A stretch of 64,000 bases of DNA, from NCBI GenBank assembly GCA_018340375.1, contig JAFFJZ010000006.1, positions 19,353,501 to 19,417,500 on the forward strand, given 5' to 3'. The position numbers were made by a program, and so were the translations under genes. The notes under the pieces are model-generated. The model made no database searches. It saw only the letters and a program-made list of their open reading frames with translations, and had not been told where the DNA came from. Positions 32,574-44,337 of this stretch are shown here, piece after piece. Every line of letters starts with the position of its first letter. Position 1 is the first letter of the stretch. Source of the stretch: Gonatopus flavifemur. Taxonomy: Eukaryota; Arthropoda; Insecta; Hymenoptera; Dryinidae.

Positions 32574-32859
32574 CCCATATAATACACAAAGAATTCTTTT
32601 TCAAGAACTTGAATAGAATTCTTATAGAACTCTTTTCAAACTGATGAATTCATCAAGAATTTTGAAAGAGCTTTATTTCACTGACATTAACGAGTTCTGC
32701 AACAGCATTGAAGAAATTCGAAAAACGTTTCAGAAGAACTCGTTAATGTCAGCAAAATTGAGCACTTCCAGAATTCTTGATGAATTCATCAGTTCGAACA
32801 GAGTTTCACAAGAATTCTATTCACGTCCTTGAGAAAGAATTCTTCGTGTATTATATGGG
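32574..32859. mobile_element. CCC...GGG foldback, 286 bp, TSD AT
   Basis: It starts CCCATATAATACACAAAG and ends CTTCGTGTATTATATGGG; AT flanks both (32572-32573, 32860-32861). Arms of over 100 bp pair, including CTGATGAATTCATCAAGAA and TTCTTGATGAATTCATCAG, and TGACATTAACGAGTTC and GAACTCGTTAATGTCA. The open frame 32644-32832 lies wholly in the foldback. Confidence 0.95.
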
Positions 32860-32983
32860 ATTAACTCTGCGCAGATTGAACATGTAAAATGCATACAAAA
32901 TGCAGAAAATGCATAAAAGATTGTAAAATTAATTCTGACTTGAAATTCAAAATTTGAAACGCATGAGATATATATGTTTATGC

Positions 32984-33091
32984 AGCCTTCCGAAGTAGCT
33001 GATCTAGGTGATCGGGATCAGTTCTCAACCTTTTTGATTGATTGAGAAGCTGATCCGATCACCCTGCAGATCAGCTACTTCGAAAGGCTTC
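32984..33091. repeat. Hairpin repeat inside the hAT element
   Basis: CCTTCCGAAGTAGCTGATCT pairs with AGATCAGCTACTTCGAAAGG, and GTGATCGGGATCAG with CTGATCCGATCAC, around a loop of about 25 bp. It may be a small inserted foldback; no TSD resolved. Confidence 0.7.
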
Positions 33092-33827
33092 TATAAGTAT
33101 CATAATAGAAAATGACAAATTCACATTTTTGAAATTATAATCAGGGCAATTACTGAAAACTACTAGTTTCTAACGAATCAGGAGAATCAGGGCTGAATGG
33201 TGTTTACCTCATGCGTACATCATTCTATGCATAAGCTGTGTAGACAGATCATAACATATTATGCGTACCCAACCCTGTATTTCAGATAGCACACAAGTTC
33301 CTGAGGAGCTGATCAGGAATACAATTTATTGGGATTGGATTGAATCTAGCACAACAGCTCTCCTTATCAGCAGTGATAGTTTGCCGGAGATGCAAATCAA
33401 AATGGAGAAGTGCGTCAAATTCATGAATTAGGAATTATTTTTTGTTTTTCGCTTCTTTTTTAGCACTTGACTTTGGCAATATTTAAAAAATCTGGCAACG
33501 ATCTAGCACTATACTGCAAATTCGAATCTAGCTCCGAATAGCACCGAATACCACGCCACCTAGCTCGGCAAGTTCATAACCTTCTGGCAACACTGCGCTG
33601 TGACAGCGGAATCTGATTCTGTTGGGTACCTTTTGCTAGACCAGCAATTCATTCGCTATCACCAAAAATTTTGGCTCCTCCAGCAAAATTTGTTTGCTAT
33701 TCTGCATATGATTCAAAAATTTGCTGAAGGAGCCAACATTTACATTTGCCACAGCTGAAAAATCACTGTTATAGTTAACAAGATTGCCTTTCTCCTCTAT
33801 TTTGTTGAAGTTTGAATCCTTTATAGG

Positions 33828-33950
33828 AACGACACGAAACTTCAAACCTTCAAAATCTGATATATCATCGTTGTTTATCTTCTCCAATGAACTGAAAATA
33901 TCGCTCATAGATAGTGTAATGCAAAATTTCAGATCTTTAATAGCTGAGTA
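33828..33950 (+). repeat. Coding-like dispersed repeat ('SLTAEY'), copy 2, truncated
   Basis: The plus strand translates continuously as SKSDISSLFIFSNELK, then ISLIDSVMQNFRSLIAEY, without the stop seen in copy 1. It ends abruptly at 33950, where the terminus of a mariner begins (TA shared). Unknown protein origin. Confidence 0.55.
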
Positions 33951-34105
33951 CCTGGTGTAGAATTATGAAACCGGAATTTTTGTGTGAAAATCACACGTTT
34001 GTTGTTCGAAAATGATAGGAAATATTCTATTCGAAATAATCTCCATTGCTGTTTATACATTTTTCCCACTTTTCCGGCAGTTTAGGAATGCCACGTCATA
34101 AAGGT
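33951..34105 (-). pseudogene. mariner 3' end fragment
   Basis: The minus strand ends with AAATTCCGGTTTCATAATTC followed by TACACCAGG, the same TIR as the two mariners at 25.3 and 42.8 kb, next to TA at 33949-33950. Upstream it encodes RGIPKLPEKWEKCINSNGDY and a native-looking stop, the C-terminus of a Mos1-type transposase; this stop is lost in the 25-kb copy. The rest of the element is missing or replaced beyond 34105. Confidence 0.85.
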
Positions 34106-34132
34106 AAGCCTTAAATTGTTCGGACCGGATCC

Positions 34133-34455
34133 CAGGGCCGTCTTTAAGGCAGGGCACACCGGGCCCGAGCCCAGGGCCTCCTGCAAAAGGGGGGCCCTCT
34201 TCGTAGAGAATCGATAAGATTTTGACATATTTTCTTAAAAAGGTTACTTGAACAAAATGAAATCAAGTTATTTTTAAAATAAAACTAATTCTAGATATAC
34301 GAACAAGTGGAAATTCAGTCAATACTTATTTTAAAGAAAAATCATAATGATTAACATTAGAGTGGTTTTTGAAAAATTTGAAGATTTTACGTCTCCTTAC
34401 ATGGGCCTCCACTCTAAGTCGGCCCAGGGCCTTGAAGCAATGAAAGACGGCCCTG
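34133..34455. mobile_element. hAT MITE, 323 bp, TSD CCGGATCC
   Basis: The ends are CAGGGCCGTCTTTAAGG and AATGAAAGACGGCCCTG. The exact 8-bp repeat CCGGATCC is at 34125-34132 and 34456-34463. GC-rich ends, AT-rich middle. Non-coding. Confidence 0.95.
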
Positions 34456-34469
34456 CCGGATCCGGCTGT

Positions 34470-34815
34470 GAAATAGGATGCCCCAATATGGGGTTTCATA
34501 TCTGGGCCTGACCAGGTCCGTGTAGATAGAAACCTATCGGGGATTCCAGATCCGGCACCGATGAGGATAACCTGATGATAGTTCCAATGAGTTTGATCCT
34601 CTAAAAATCTATCTGGCCCTGATCTGTGTTCCTGATTGGGGCCCGATGCGGATACTTTGAATCAGTTCCGAATTTGGCTAACCTAATCCACGCCCTGATA
34701 AGAAAAGCCGTATTCATCCTTATTCACTCTTGATCAGTTTACCAGATCAGGCACAGATTAGGAAAATCTTGATCCAATCCGGAAGATGCAGACCTTATTG
34801 CGGCCCCAACAAGGC
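34470..34815. repeat. Degenerate CCTGATC / GATCCGG repeat block
   Basis: GC-richer than its surroundings and made of recurring (A/C)CTGATC, GATCCGG and CAGATCC words. It begins near CCCCAATATGGGG (34481) and ends near GCGGCCCC (34802). The type of element is unclear. Confidence 0.45.
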
Positions 34816-36747
34816 GACCTTTTTAAAAACATGTTTCATCATGAAAACCCCAAAGAAGTGCGGGGATTTCATGCTTCGATATGTGACATCAGCGATCCGT
34901 TAAATAGCGGATAATCAATGTTTCAATGATAATCATTTTATACAAGCAATTCATATACAGTTATATTCTCTCACAAATTCAATATCAAAGTCATGTGATT
35001 TTGTGGGAGATAAGGTTCATTAAGTTCGTCTTTGATTCACGTTGAAATCAAATTTTCACAAAACTCCAGGCGGAAGTATAAGTTCATTGAATGACAACCA
35101 AGGTGAGGATATACAGAATTTGTAGCGGGTTTGTAGAATCGTGGACCGCTGAACGACAAGTGGAACCAATGAATCCAACAAAAACTGTTCAGTTATGTCT
35201 ATAAAACGTTTTTCTTGTCCCAAGGAAAATAATCCTCATCATTTATAAAATAATATTCTTCCCAACGGAGAAGTCATTGAGTAATCAAACTAGAAAGGAA
35301 TGATCGAATCATCTCTTCGTTATGATATGAATTCCACTTGTTGGGGACGCAAATGAAGAGCAGGAAGTCGGGTGTACTTGCAACGTACGGTACATCGATT
35401 TATCAAAACTTACTTATTCAAAATACAAACCTTCGAGAATAATCACACGAAGCACGAAAGTAATCATTTGAATGACGCTTATTCGATGTTTTCAAGTTCT
35501 ATAACACGGCGAGTAAAATTATCAAATGTACCGCGGCAAATTCTAATCTTCAATTTCACTTTAGCGCTTGTATGGAATATATTTTCATAATAACACAGGT
35601 AGCGCTGTACGGTAATTACCTGGTAATTATAATACATATGTATGATTCAATGCGCAGCCGATCATAGATGATTATAAATTTAATCACATTAATGTCGGAG
35701 ATCTGAATTCCTCTTTCAGCAATAAATGACATGCAAAAATGGATCTTCACTGTTAGAAAAATTCTTAAATTTAATACGAAATTATTTATTGAATATCATA
35801 TTCTCACAATGGATTCAATTATTAGAATCAAGAAGAAAGTTCTTCATATTCAGAATTACATTATTGATGTTAATATTTTATTATGAAATTTGATCAACTG
35901 TTTACGTAAAAAACTTCATAATATTCTCATGAAATAATTCTAGACAGATTTTTCTATGAAAATAAATAAGAAATATTGATAGAGAGGAATAGATTTAAAA
36001 TTCGTATTATCATCTAACGTGGATGTGTCATGTGGGGTTTTTATTCTGTTCTTAAATGTTTTCTCGGTTGATTGAACTTGCTATGGCGATGGCCGAAGGG
36101 GAATTTGGTTTCGGTCTGGACACTCGCGCGTTTTTGCGTAAACCGCGAGTCTCTGTTGCGATCGAACGAGATGGGAGGTCGGACTAATCAGCAGGAGCGA
36201 CTTTTTATTTGTATTCGATTTATCATTCCAGTAGTCGATCAAAGGACACTCTCCTCCAATGAATACCTACGCCCAGTAATGTCGGTTATTCGTCTCTTCC
36301 ATAGAAAGACATGAATTTTTCCTCGATGGTCAAAAGATGTGCCAAATTGCACGATTGTAGCTATCGTTTACAATTGGCAGATATTCCCTGGATCGCTCAA
36401 TCTCATTCATCTTCTCACATCAAGACATAAGAATGATGAGAAATGGATATGAGCACTAACTCTGCTCCATTAAACACGCAATTCGCTTGGATTTATTGAA
36501 CACTTTCGATTTGAGTAACCAAAACTTTGTAGATTCTCTTTGATTTTCTTTAGAGAACAGAAAGGGGGGTTGCTTTTTTGTCTAGCGAGAGAATATCGTG
36601 TACAATCGCAAGATGAATTTAGTCACGTAGTTTTGTAATTACCGTGAACATCGGATGGATCAGTTCAATAAAATGATCTCATTTCTAACATTTCAATTTT
36701 CACGCTAGATTCTTCAGACAGCTCGAATATTCCCCATGAAATGGGCA
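34816..36747. other. Unassigned stretch
   Basis: No gene or window repeat recognised. 35750-35960 has CACTGTTAGAAAAATTC and a loosely matching CTAGACAGATTTTTC that could be a decayed TA MITE. The frame at 36072-36314 has no recognisable motif. Confidence 0.4.
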
Positions 36748-37003
36748 TTGTAGAGAAAATAGGAATTCGCTGGGTTCCTTTTGATGGACCAGCAATTTCT
36801 TTTTCCACGACAGCGATTATTCAGCTGTGGCAACAAAAAATGTTTCTTCCTCCAGCAAATTTCCGTATGATATATGTGAAATAAATCAACAATTTTTTGC
36901 TTCCACAGCTGAAAAGTCGCCTTCATCCAATGTTAAATGCTCAAGCAAAAGATACTCAACAAAATCGAATTTCGCTGTCGCATCACATATTTCTTCTCCG
37001 TTT
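36748..37003. repeat. GCTG/CAGC MITE copy
   Basis: GAATTCGCTGGGTTCCTTTT, ACGACAGCGATTATTCAGC, TTCTTCCTCCAGCAAATTTC, TTTTTTGCTTCCACAGC and TTTCGCTGTCGCATC, then the right end ATTTCTTCTCCG. The left CACGGAG end is degraded. Confidence 0.75.
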
Positions 37004-37224
37004 TGGAGTGAATGAGAATGAGCGAGCAGCGAACTCAGAGAATAAATGAAAATGCCTGCAATGCAAAGTCTTTTACCAAGTTTCATAGCTCTTTCGTGGA
37101 AGAATCTTGTATTTTCCTGTTGATCACGTTAGAGAGGAGGTCAAGAGAAGATTGAAGAGATAAAATGATAAATTCTTGCGAAAAACTGTTGATTGAATCT
37201 GTAAGAAACTTGATCCTTTTTCAA

Positions 37225-37272
37225 GATAGATAGAGAGAGAGAGAGAGAGAAGAAGACAGAAAGAAAGAAAAG
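37225..37272 (+). repeat. GA-rich microsatellite
   Basis: GATA/GA run continuing into AGAAGAAGACAGAAAGAAAG. Confidence 0.9.
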
Positions 37273-37635
37273 TGGGGAAAATACTAATGTAATATACGTC
37301 ATTAGGTATTGTGGATACAGTAGGTTTCGAGCAGTCGTTCATATATCACGTGCATATCCTGTGAATAACAGGTATATGTTTGTTGTTAGGAGAGCATACG
37401 ATCTACAGTTTCTTTTCTATCTATATAATTATACTATCTTGCTACAGACAAAACATGGGCGATGACTGCGTCATTCGTTGACTCGAGTGAATGGTAACAT
37501 TCGGTATGATAGGTAAAGAATCTGTGAGAGGATGAAATTATTGCTTCATTATTTCACATAGTGTGGCAAGAATCCAAATGTTGGAAAATTCCAGTGTTTT
37601 CCAGCTGCGTTATAAATTCGATGGAAGAAAAAATG

Positions 37636-38196
37636 CCCCACATAGCACACAATGTCTCAGAAATATTTCCAGAATATTACAATAGTCTCATTAGAAACAT
37701 TCTGTCATGGAATATTGTCAGAATATTCCAGTGGCAATATCATTTATTCAAGGGATATAGTAGACAAAAAAAAACGTGGTTTCAAAAAATCCTCATTCGA
37801 TGAGTTTACATTGCACAGAAACGAATTTTCCAAGAATTGTCCATCATCCCGCACCAGTGTGCGGTAAAATTTACAAAGTTGGAAAGTTTGTATTAAATCT
37901 CATTAATTAATGGGGTTCGATCAACTTCTTTTATAGAATAGAAGATATCCTAAAACATTTCTAGAGTGTCCCTGAAACGATCGTGATAATGTTATGAAAT
38001 GTCTCCAGAATATCGCTGAAGTGATTTCAGCAATATTGTAGAATATCTCTGGAGTGAAATCCAGAATATTACAAAGTAGGTGACATGAGACATTGCAGAG
38101 ATATTCTGACAATACCTCCGAGATGTTCTCCAGAAAATTGCATATTCCAAATGTGATATTCTGGAGATATTGCTAGAATATTTTGTGGTATGTGGG
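37636..38196. mobile_element. CCC...GGG foldback, CCCACATAGCACA end
   Basis: The left end reads CCCCACATAGCACACAATG, the right end ATTTTGTGGTATGTGGG (complement CCCACATACCACAAAAT). The interior is rich in GGAGATATT / AATATTCCAG units pairing between arms. TG lies outside both ends if the first C of the left CCCC is counted as part of the element. A fragment of the same family is at 59497-59562. Confidence 0.75.
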
Positions 38197-40011
38197 TGCT
38201 TTGTATGAACAGAAAAGGAAATATATCCTCACAAATGTATAATATATTTGGAATGACGTAGTTGATATCCTGAATGACTAGATTTGTTGGAACGTTGGAG
38301 CGTACAAGAAGTTTTTTGAAAATCAATCCAATATGTCTCATCTGCAACTCCTTACGAATTTTCAGTGTTCATTGAGGAGACAGGTTTCACAGTTTCCAGG
38401 AATGATTTGTGGCGTGCTCTAAATCTAATTAGAGCTTAGAGACCCGATGGAGTCCTGACGAGACCTTTTCAGCTCTCCTTAGGTCCTGGTCAAGTCTTGA
38501 AAAACGCTAAGGAATGCCAGATCCTTCAAAGTTCTTCGCTAGAGTCACGCTGCTTATCTTTAGTTTTCTTTATTTGATTTACATCGCAGGGTGTTTCTTT
38601 GGTTTCAAGTTGAATTGAGTTTACGATTTCACTGCAACAGACGAATTAATCAATCACTCTCTTATTCCATAGTAGCAAAAGTTAGACAAGATTCATCGAG
38701 ACTCTAGTAGCGGTGTGGGATCTGTGGGATCTCGATTTCAAAACAATGATGTCCTTACTTAGAATTTATGTTCCCCAGGATCGAGTCGATTGTTATAAAA
38801 TGATGGAACGTGGAGGATATCGCGTTACCACGTCAAGGAAAATGAATTTATTCCCTTGATACTAAGTATCAGAACATAGAACACTTCCTGCGCTATAAAA
38901 CATCACTTTCTATCAACTTTGCTTCCTATTACCCGATCTCACTATTCTCATTAAAATCCTATGTATAAATTCATTAGATTATAACACTCCAACGAATTTG
39001 TATCCAGGATCTTACATTAATTTATATTTTACTAGAATTATTATATAACCCCAAGGTCGATCGCAATTTCAATCAAACTTTCCAAATTTGTCTCCCCCAA
39101 CGTCCCGTCCAATAATTTCATTTTGACTCGCCAGTAAAAATCTGAAACAAAGTTTGGTTTATGCGAATGCTGTACCGCCAAGACCCTTCCTCTATTTACG
39201 TTTACATAATTTATGCAAGACCGTCTTCGAATTCTTACAGGCTCAACTTGGTATTTTGACACTCTCATGCGAGATGTTCGTTTTTTCATTTGTGAAAGGC
39301 GGAGAATGGTAAAAAAAAAGAGAAAAAAAAATACGAATAATGTATCCGTCCCATTAACAGTACAAGGAAATAGGACATTACTTCACTGCGTTCATTCACT
39401 TCTTTGGAACTGAGAAGAAAAAAACATAATGAATTTTTCGTTTCGAATCGAGCAATGTGTACGCACACGGGTTCGATGAAAGAAACCCTTCGAGCGATAT
39501 CGTTTCGATGCTTCGAGAGTTTTCAACTCGTTTCCGAAGATGTGGGTCGAACGAATTGATGATCAAATATACCTTTGATACTTAAATATTCTTATCAGGC
39601 CGAGGAATTTGTTTGGTGCATGGAGGTGGCGTGTCGAATATCGTGTCCTAATTATCCTATACTCGAAGGTATCTCTCTAGTTCCGACTGCTGCCGTTTAA
39701 CGGGAACTGGTTTAATAACATGTGTTCCTCGATGAACCACCTTGTTAAGGCGTTTAGACATCGCGCCGAGTGTTGTAACAAAATTTTATCTGCTCTTGAA
39801 AAATGTTTAATGAGTGTTCGGATGCAGTATAAACGGAAATCTTCATAAAATAGGTCGACACTCTATTCTATATACTGAATATTAAATGAATCTACTGATT
39901 TGGAGTTTATATCGATTGGCTCGGTAATTAAACAAAATTATTATATTTCCAAAGTAAATTCTGAATGTCCAAATCCTTCACATCTGATTCGCAATGGTAC
40001 TATTCAATCTT
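38197..40011. other. Unassigned stretch
   Basis: Apparently single-copy. 38390-38530 contains short inverted words (CTCTAAATCTAATTAGAG). No gene recognised. Confidence 0.4.
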
Positions 40012-40013
40012 TA

Positions 40014-40211
40014 CACGGAGAAAAATTCATAGTTGAATTCACTATGGCACTTTGTAGCCATGGAACTTACGATGAAATTTACTATGAACGGATAATGGAA
40101 ACATGATCAAATTCGCTATGTTTCACAGTCCATGCTATTGGAAAGTCAGTTTGTTTCTCGAGCAGCACAATAATCACATAGTAAATTCAACTACAAATTT
40201 CTCTCCCTGTG
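40014..40211. mobile_element. Foldback TA MITE with CACGGAG ends
   Basis: The left end CACGGAGAAAAATTCATAG pairs with the right TACAAATTTCTCTCCCTGTG; further in, TTGAATTCACTATG pairs with CATAGTAAATTCAA. TA precedes (40012-40013); AA follows. Interior unrelated to GCTG/CAGC. Confidence 0.85.
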
Positions 40212-42803
40212 AAGAGTTGAAATACTAAAAAAAATGGGGCGAACATTGCACTCTTTAATCTTCAAAAGTGAGATTTCCCTCAGCGTATTGAATTTCACAA
40301 CCCACGTCTACAGAAAAATCATCGACTGCAACAACTATTTTTCATAATAAATGCAGAAAAGCAAATCCCAATAATGATAATCATATGTCATCATTCTGGG
40401 GTATAATTCCATGAAATTTATTCTTCTTTTCGACTGGATCGCTCCGGTATGAGAGTTATTTTCTTCTAATTCGCAGGCAATCATCGTCATTAGTTTTTTT
40501 CCATACTGAATATCCTTGTAAACTGGTTTTCGAACGTAATGATTGGACCTAATCCCTCATGCCTAGAAGAAACTGTCAAAGGTGAAATGAAACACTATTT
40601 TGAAGAATGAAATTTGAAATGCGAACAAAGAATAATGCACTCTTTTTTCTTTTCTTTCCGACGTAATGAATCGTCATGAAAATATCTCATGAATCATGAT
40701 ATTTTTTTGCTGTTTCTTTGAGACGAAATCGCATTCTACGCATCAATAAAAAGTTTCTATGAACCACCTTCACCAGGGTATCACAAAGCGCGGAGAAAAC
40801 GTATTGTAATCGAGGTCCGAATTCTAAAAGGCCCCCCTCGATACCACCTGGTGGGGTCCACGTGCACGTGGAGAAGATTATTCGAAACATACAATTAATT
40901 GTAATTTATTTTATCCGATCATCATGATTTCACCGCAAATATAACACATCGGATAAACAAAAAATCAGCAACTCCCAGAAGTTACAGGACCAAAGTTTAC
41001 CGTTCAACAACACAGCTCATATAAAACAAATTCGATCGATAAAAAGATACAACACCCTGTTGTTTCGTTGTTGTTATTATTCACATGTATCTTTGATGAA
41101 AACCCCCTTACATCGAGATTACAAGTCACACGAAATTGTATCAATTGGCATATCGGAAAAATCTAATCTGTAATTAAATTGTTTTCAAGGAGGACAATAT
41201 TAATATATTTTTTTCAAGATGCCACGCACGATGTTGGATTAAACATATGTCTTATGATTATAGAATAGCTTGGAGGAAAAATACACGTCTTATCGGTTAC
41301 GAAGAGATCTCGAGATTGATCTTATACCTGCATTCGTACACGTACAATAAATCATATCGAGTTCATGTTAATTTCAGTACGGATGTGAAGTTACAACTTC
41401 ATACTTTACATTGAATAATAATTATTCGACTACGTCGATTGGATATTCATCGAGCCAACGTCATTCGAAATCGATCGACATTCGAATTTCCTAAAGGCTA
41501 AATCGTACTGAGTATCAAACAGGATCAAGGCCATCGTCGCGAGGAATCGAGCAAGGATCGTCAAATAGAATCCATATCAAATGGACAGAAAAATCAATCG
41601 AACGTTTCATCTCTTCATTCTAATTCATCGAAAAAAAAACAAGAGATTTATACAATCACGTAACGCGATACTTGATTTACGCGTTATATCATTTCCCATT
41701 AAATCATTCGCTACCAACAATGAACAGGAAAAAAAGAGTGTATAAAAATGCGCAAATGATTTCGATTCTCTGAGAAAAAGAATCATGATTTTACGTAATT
41801 TTCTCGTTTTTATTTGAATATCATTTTTTATGAGAAATTTGAGGAAAATCGAGGGTTTAATTGATCGTCAAGCGTAGTTTAATTCTCGTTACTGTCATTA
41901 CTTCAAGTCGTTACTTTGGATCGAACTCCGGAAGTTCTTTATTCATTCGCACGCGCGATAAGGTGTATGTACGTTATGCAGTCGATGAACAGAGAAAGTT
42001 TGTCGTTGCCACAGTTGTTCCTTTTTTCCTCTTCCCCGCGGGAAAACTGCACAACCATGTAACTGGGCGATTGTTTTTTAGTTACATGGGGGATTGAATG
42101 GGAAAATTGAATGTAACGGTGCTTGCATTGGAAGATAATTCAACGTTAGGTGATATCGAGTTGATGTAATTGTTGGTATTACAGGCAAAGATTTCATGGG
42201 AATACAGTTATATAGGTTCATTGATGCGTTCTTAGATTATTGATCGAAATTTTGTAGCGGATTGTTATGGTTCATCTGAGTTCGATTTTTTGTTTGTTCA
42301 AACGAATGAATATTCATCATTTGCGATTGTTTGTGTAATGGAACATTGAAATGTGAATTATATTCAAATGTTCGAACTTCTGGGTGGGGTTAAAATCGTG
42401 CTACAAGGTCTGAGAAATCACAGTATAATTACGAGATTGAAAAACTTGTCCTCAAAGTAAATCTAGATTTTAAAATGAGGTCAAATAGTAAATGATCGCC
42501 TCGAGAGCAAAAATTTCTTTAGATTAATGATTGGTTACTAGAATTTATTGGATCTTGAGATTTATACTCTGATCAATCCACTTTGATAAATTTATTGTAT
42601 ATTTGAACTATTGCTTGACACTTCCTAGCGACGATAAGTTTTTGCCCTAACTGTAACAGCAACGTAAAACACGGTTAATAATTCATTGATTTCTGTTCTT
42701 CAATGCTGCGTATTCTCTGTCTCATATTCCAACCGTGACACTCTGTTTATTATTCTTCAATATTTTTCTTCCGTCAAGCAGGGACCTTAGAAAATTCAGA
42801 ATA
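40212..42803. other. Unassigned stretch
   Basis: AT-rich with no repeat of the window and no recognisable gene. A GC-rich word block near 40830-40870 (CCCCCCTCGATACCACC, GTGGGGTCCACGTGCACGTG) is the only compositional feature. The frame at 41861-42097 is not recognisable. Confidence 0.4.
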
Positions 42804-44015
42804 CCAGATGTAAAGATATGAAACCGGAAGTTCCCTATAAATGACACTAGCCATCAGTTTAGGGACCCTAAGACCACATCTTCAGCACCATCAAATCCCC
42901 CTAACAGCTGATTAAGTTTTACAACACAAAACAATAGAAGCTCTGTACACCCGCAAATTTTTTTTAATCTCAAACATATCGAGTTCTGTGCCTACAAACT
43001 ACGAGAAAACTGCCGCAGAATCATATCGAATGCTTGTCTAAGCTTACGGTGAACATACTCTTGATGAAACATGGTGTTTCGGGTGGTTCAAAAAATTTAA
43101 AAGAGGTGATTTTGACGTGAGAAACTAAGAGCGTGGGAAACCACCGAAAAAGTTCGCAGACGAGGAATTACAAGCCTCATTGAATGAAGATGATGTTCAA
43201 ACTCAACAAGAACTCCCGGATCAACTGAATATGAAGCAGAAAGCCGTATCCATTCGTTTGAGAGCCATGAGAAAGATTCGGGAAGTGGGAAAATGGGTTC
43301 CGCATGAACTGAATGAAAGACAGTAAGAAAATCGAAAACCACTTGTGGAATGCTGTTCGACGGATACAAAAGGAAGTCATTTCTCCATCGAATTGTGACA
43401 GGTGATGAAAAATGGATATATTTTGAGAATCCTGAGCGTCGGAAATCATGGGTGAATCCAGGCGAATCATCGACATCCACTGCAAGGCCAAATCGTTTTG
43501 GAAAGAAGACAATGTTCTGTGTTTGGTGGGATCAGAAGGGTGAGATCTACTATGAGCTGCTCAAACTTGGGCGAACCGTCAACACAGATCGCTAACAAAG
43601 GCAAATGATCGACTTGAATCGCGCATCGCGTGAAAAACGACTGGAACATGGAAAAAAGCAATACAAAGTCATCTAGCTCCATGATAATGCTCCATCACAC
43701 ACATCAAAACGAGTCAGGGAAACGATCGAGGCGTTCAGTTGGGAGATGCTACCGCATGCGGCTTATTCCCGTCAATGGGACACGCTCTCGCTGAACAACG
43801 CTTCAATTCGCATGGAAATGTAGAATGGCTCGATAACTGATTCGCTTCAAAAGAGGAACTGTTTTTTTGGCGTGGAATTCATAAACTGCCAGAAAGGTGA
43901 GAAAAATGTATAAACTGCAATGGAGATTATTTCGAATAGAATATTTTTTATCATTTTTAAATAACAAACATGAGATCTTCACCAAAAAATTTCGGTTTCA
44001 TACTTCTACACCTGG
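42804..44015 (+). mobile_element. Mos1-type mariner, copy 2 (dead)
   Basis: The 5' end CCAGATGTAAAGATATGAAA and the 3' end TTTCATACTTCTACACCTGG are inverted repeats; TA flanks both sides (42802-42803, 44016-44017). At 1.21 kb it is slightly shorter than copy 1 because of internal deletions. Confidence 0.95.
42976..43940 (+). pseudogene. mariner transposase pseudogene, copy 2
   Basis: The initiator codon reads ATA (42976) instead of ATG. A deletion of about 42 bp relative to copy 1 joins the VPTNY segment to KTAAESYRMLV. A stop replaces the codon after DFDVRN near 43126 and another follows HELNERQ near 43323. The first catalytic Asp is kept (GDEKWIYFE, about 43396). The same in-frame TAG as in copy 1 precedes LHDNAPSHT (about 43672). 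The third Asp region is deleted: sequence jumps from the CCGCATGCGGCTT block to TCAATGGGACACGCTC. Inactive. Confidence 0.95.
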
Positions 44016-44036
44016 TAAAATCAGTTCAGCCGTTCA

Positions 44037-44294
44037 CACGGAGAAAAAATAGTTATCTCAGCAATCTTATTAGCTACGACAGCAGTTTTTCACCTGTTAC
44101 AATGAAAAACGTTCGGTCCTCCAGCAAATTTTGGTATTATGTAAAGAATAGCAAACAAATTTTGCTGGAAAGTCAATATTTTTTGCTGCCTCAGCTAACA
44201 AGATTGCTCTCATAGCAAAACATTTGCAACTCCAGCAAAAGGGACCCAGCAGCATTAGATTCCGCTGGTACAGTCATTGTCTTCTTTCTCCATG
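44037..44294. mobile_element. GCTG/CAGC MITE, near full length
   Basis: It starts CACGGAGAAAAAATAG 22 bp after the mariner end and closes TCTTTCTCCATG. Blocks AATCTTATTAGCTACGACAGC, GGTCCTCCAGCAAATTTTGG, TTTTTTGCTGCCTCAGC, CAGCAAAAGGGACCCAGC and GATTCCGCTGGTACAG are in family order; 258 bp. Confidence 0.85.
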
Positions 44295-44337
44295 TTTTCT
44301 TCTTATTCACAAATTTTAGGTCCTCCAGGGGAAACAT

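Larger units (their letters stand above)
32170..33595. mobile_element. hAT element, 1426 bp, 8-bp TSD CGCTGTGA
   Basis: The ends are CAGTGTTGCCAGAA and TTCTGGCAACACTG; the exact 8-bp duplication CGCTGTGA is at 32162-32169 and 33596-33603. Subterminal TAGCACT(A/T)T motifs recur near both ends (about 32195-32290 and 33470-33550), as is common for hAT transposase binding regions. No transposase frame survives. It carries the nested CCC element at 32574-32859 and a hairpin at 32984-33091. Confidence 0.95.
32150..33800. mobile_element. GCTG/CAGC MITE split by an hAT element
   Basis: The left scrap ends AAAAATTTCGCTGTGA (32169). The right piece resumes CGCTGTGACAGCGGAATCTG (33596 on) and runs through GGTACCTTTTGCTAGACC, GCTCCTCCAGCAAAATTTG and GCCACAGCTGAAAAATC to ATAGTTAACAAGATTGC. 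Excision of the hAT restores TTTCGCTGTGACAGCGGAAT. Confidence 0.85.

Noticed and set aside
32644..32832. 62-codon plus-strand frame
   Set aside because: It lies entirely inside the palindromic 32574-32859 foldback and is a mirror product of its arms.
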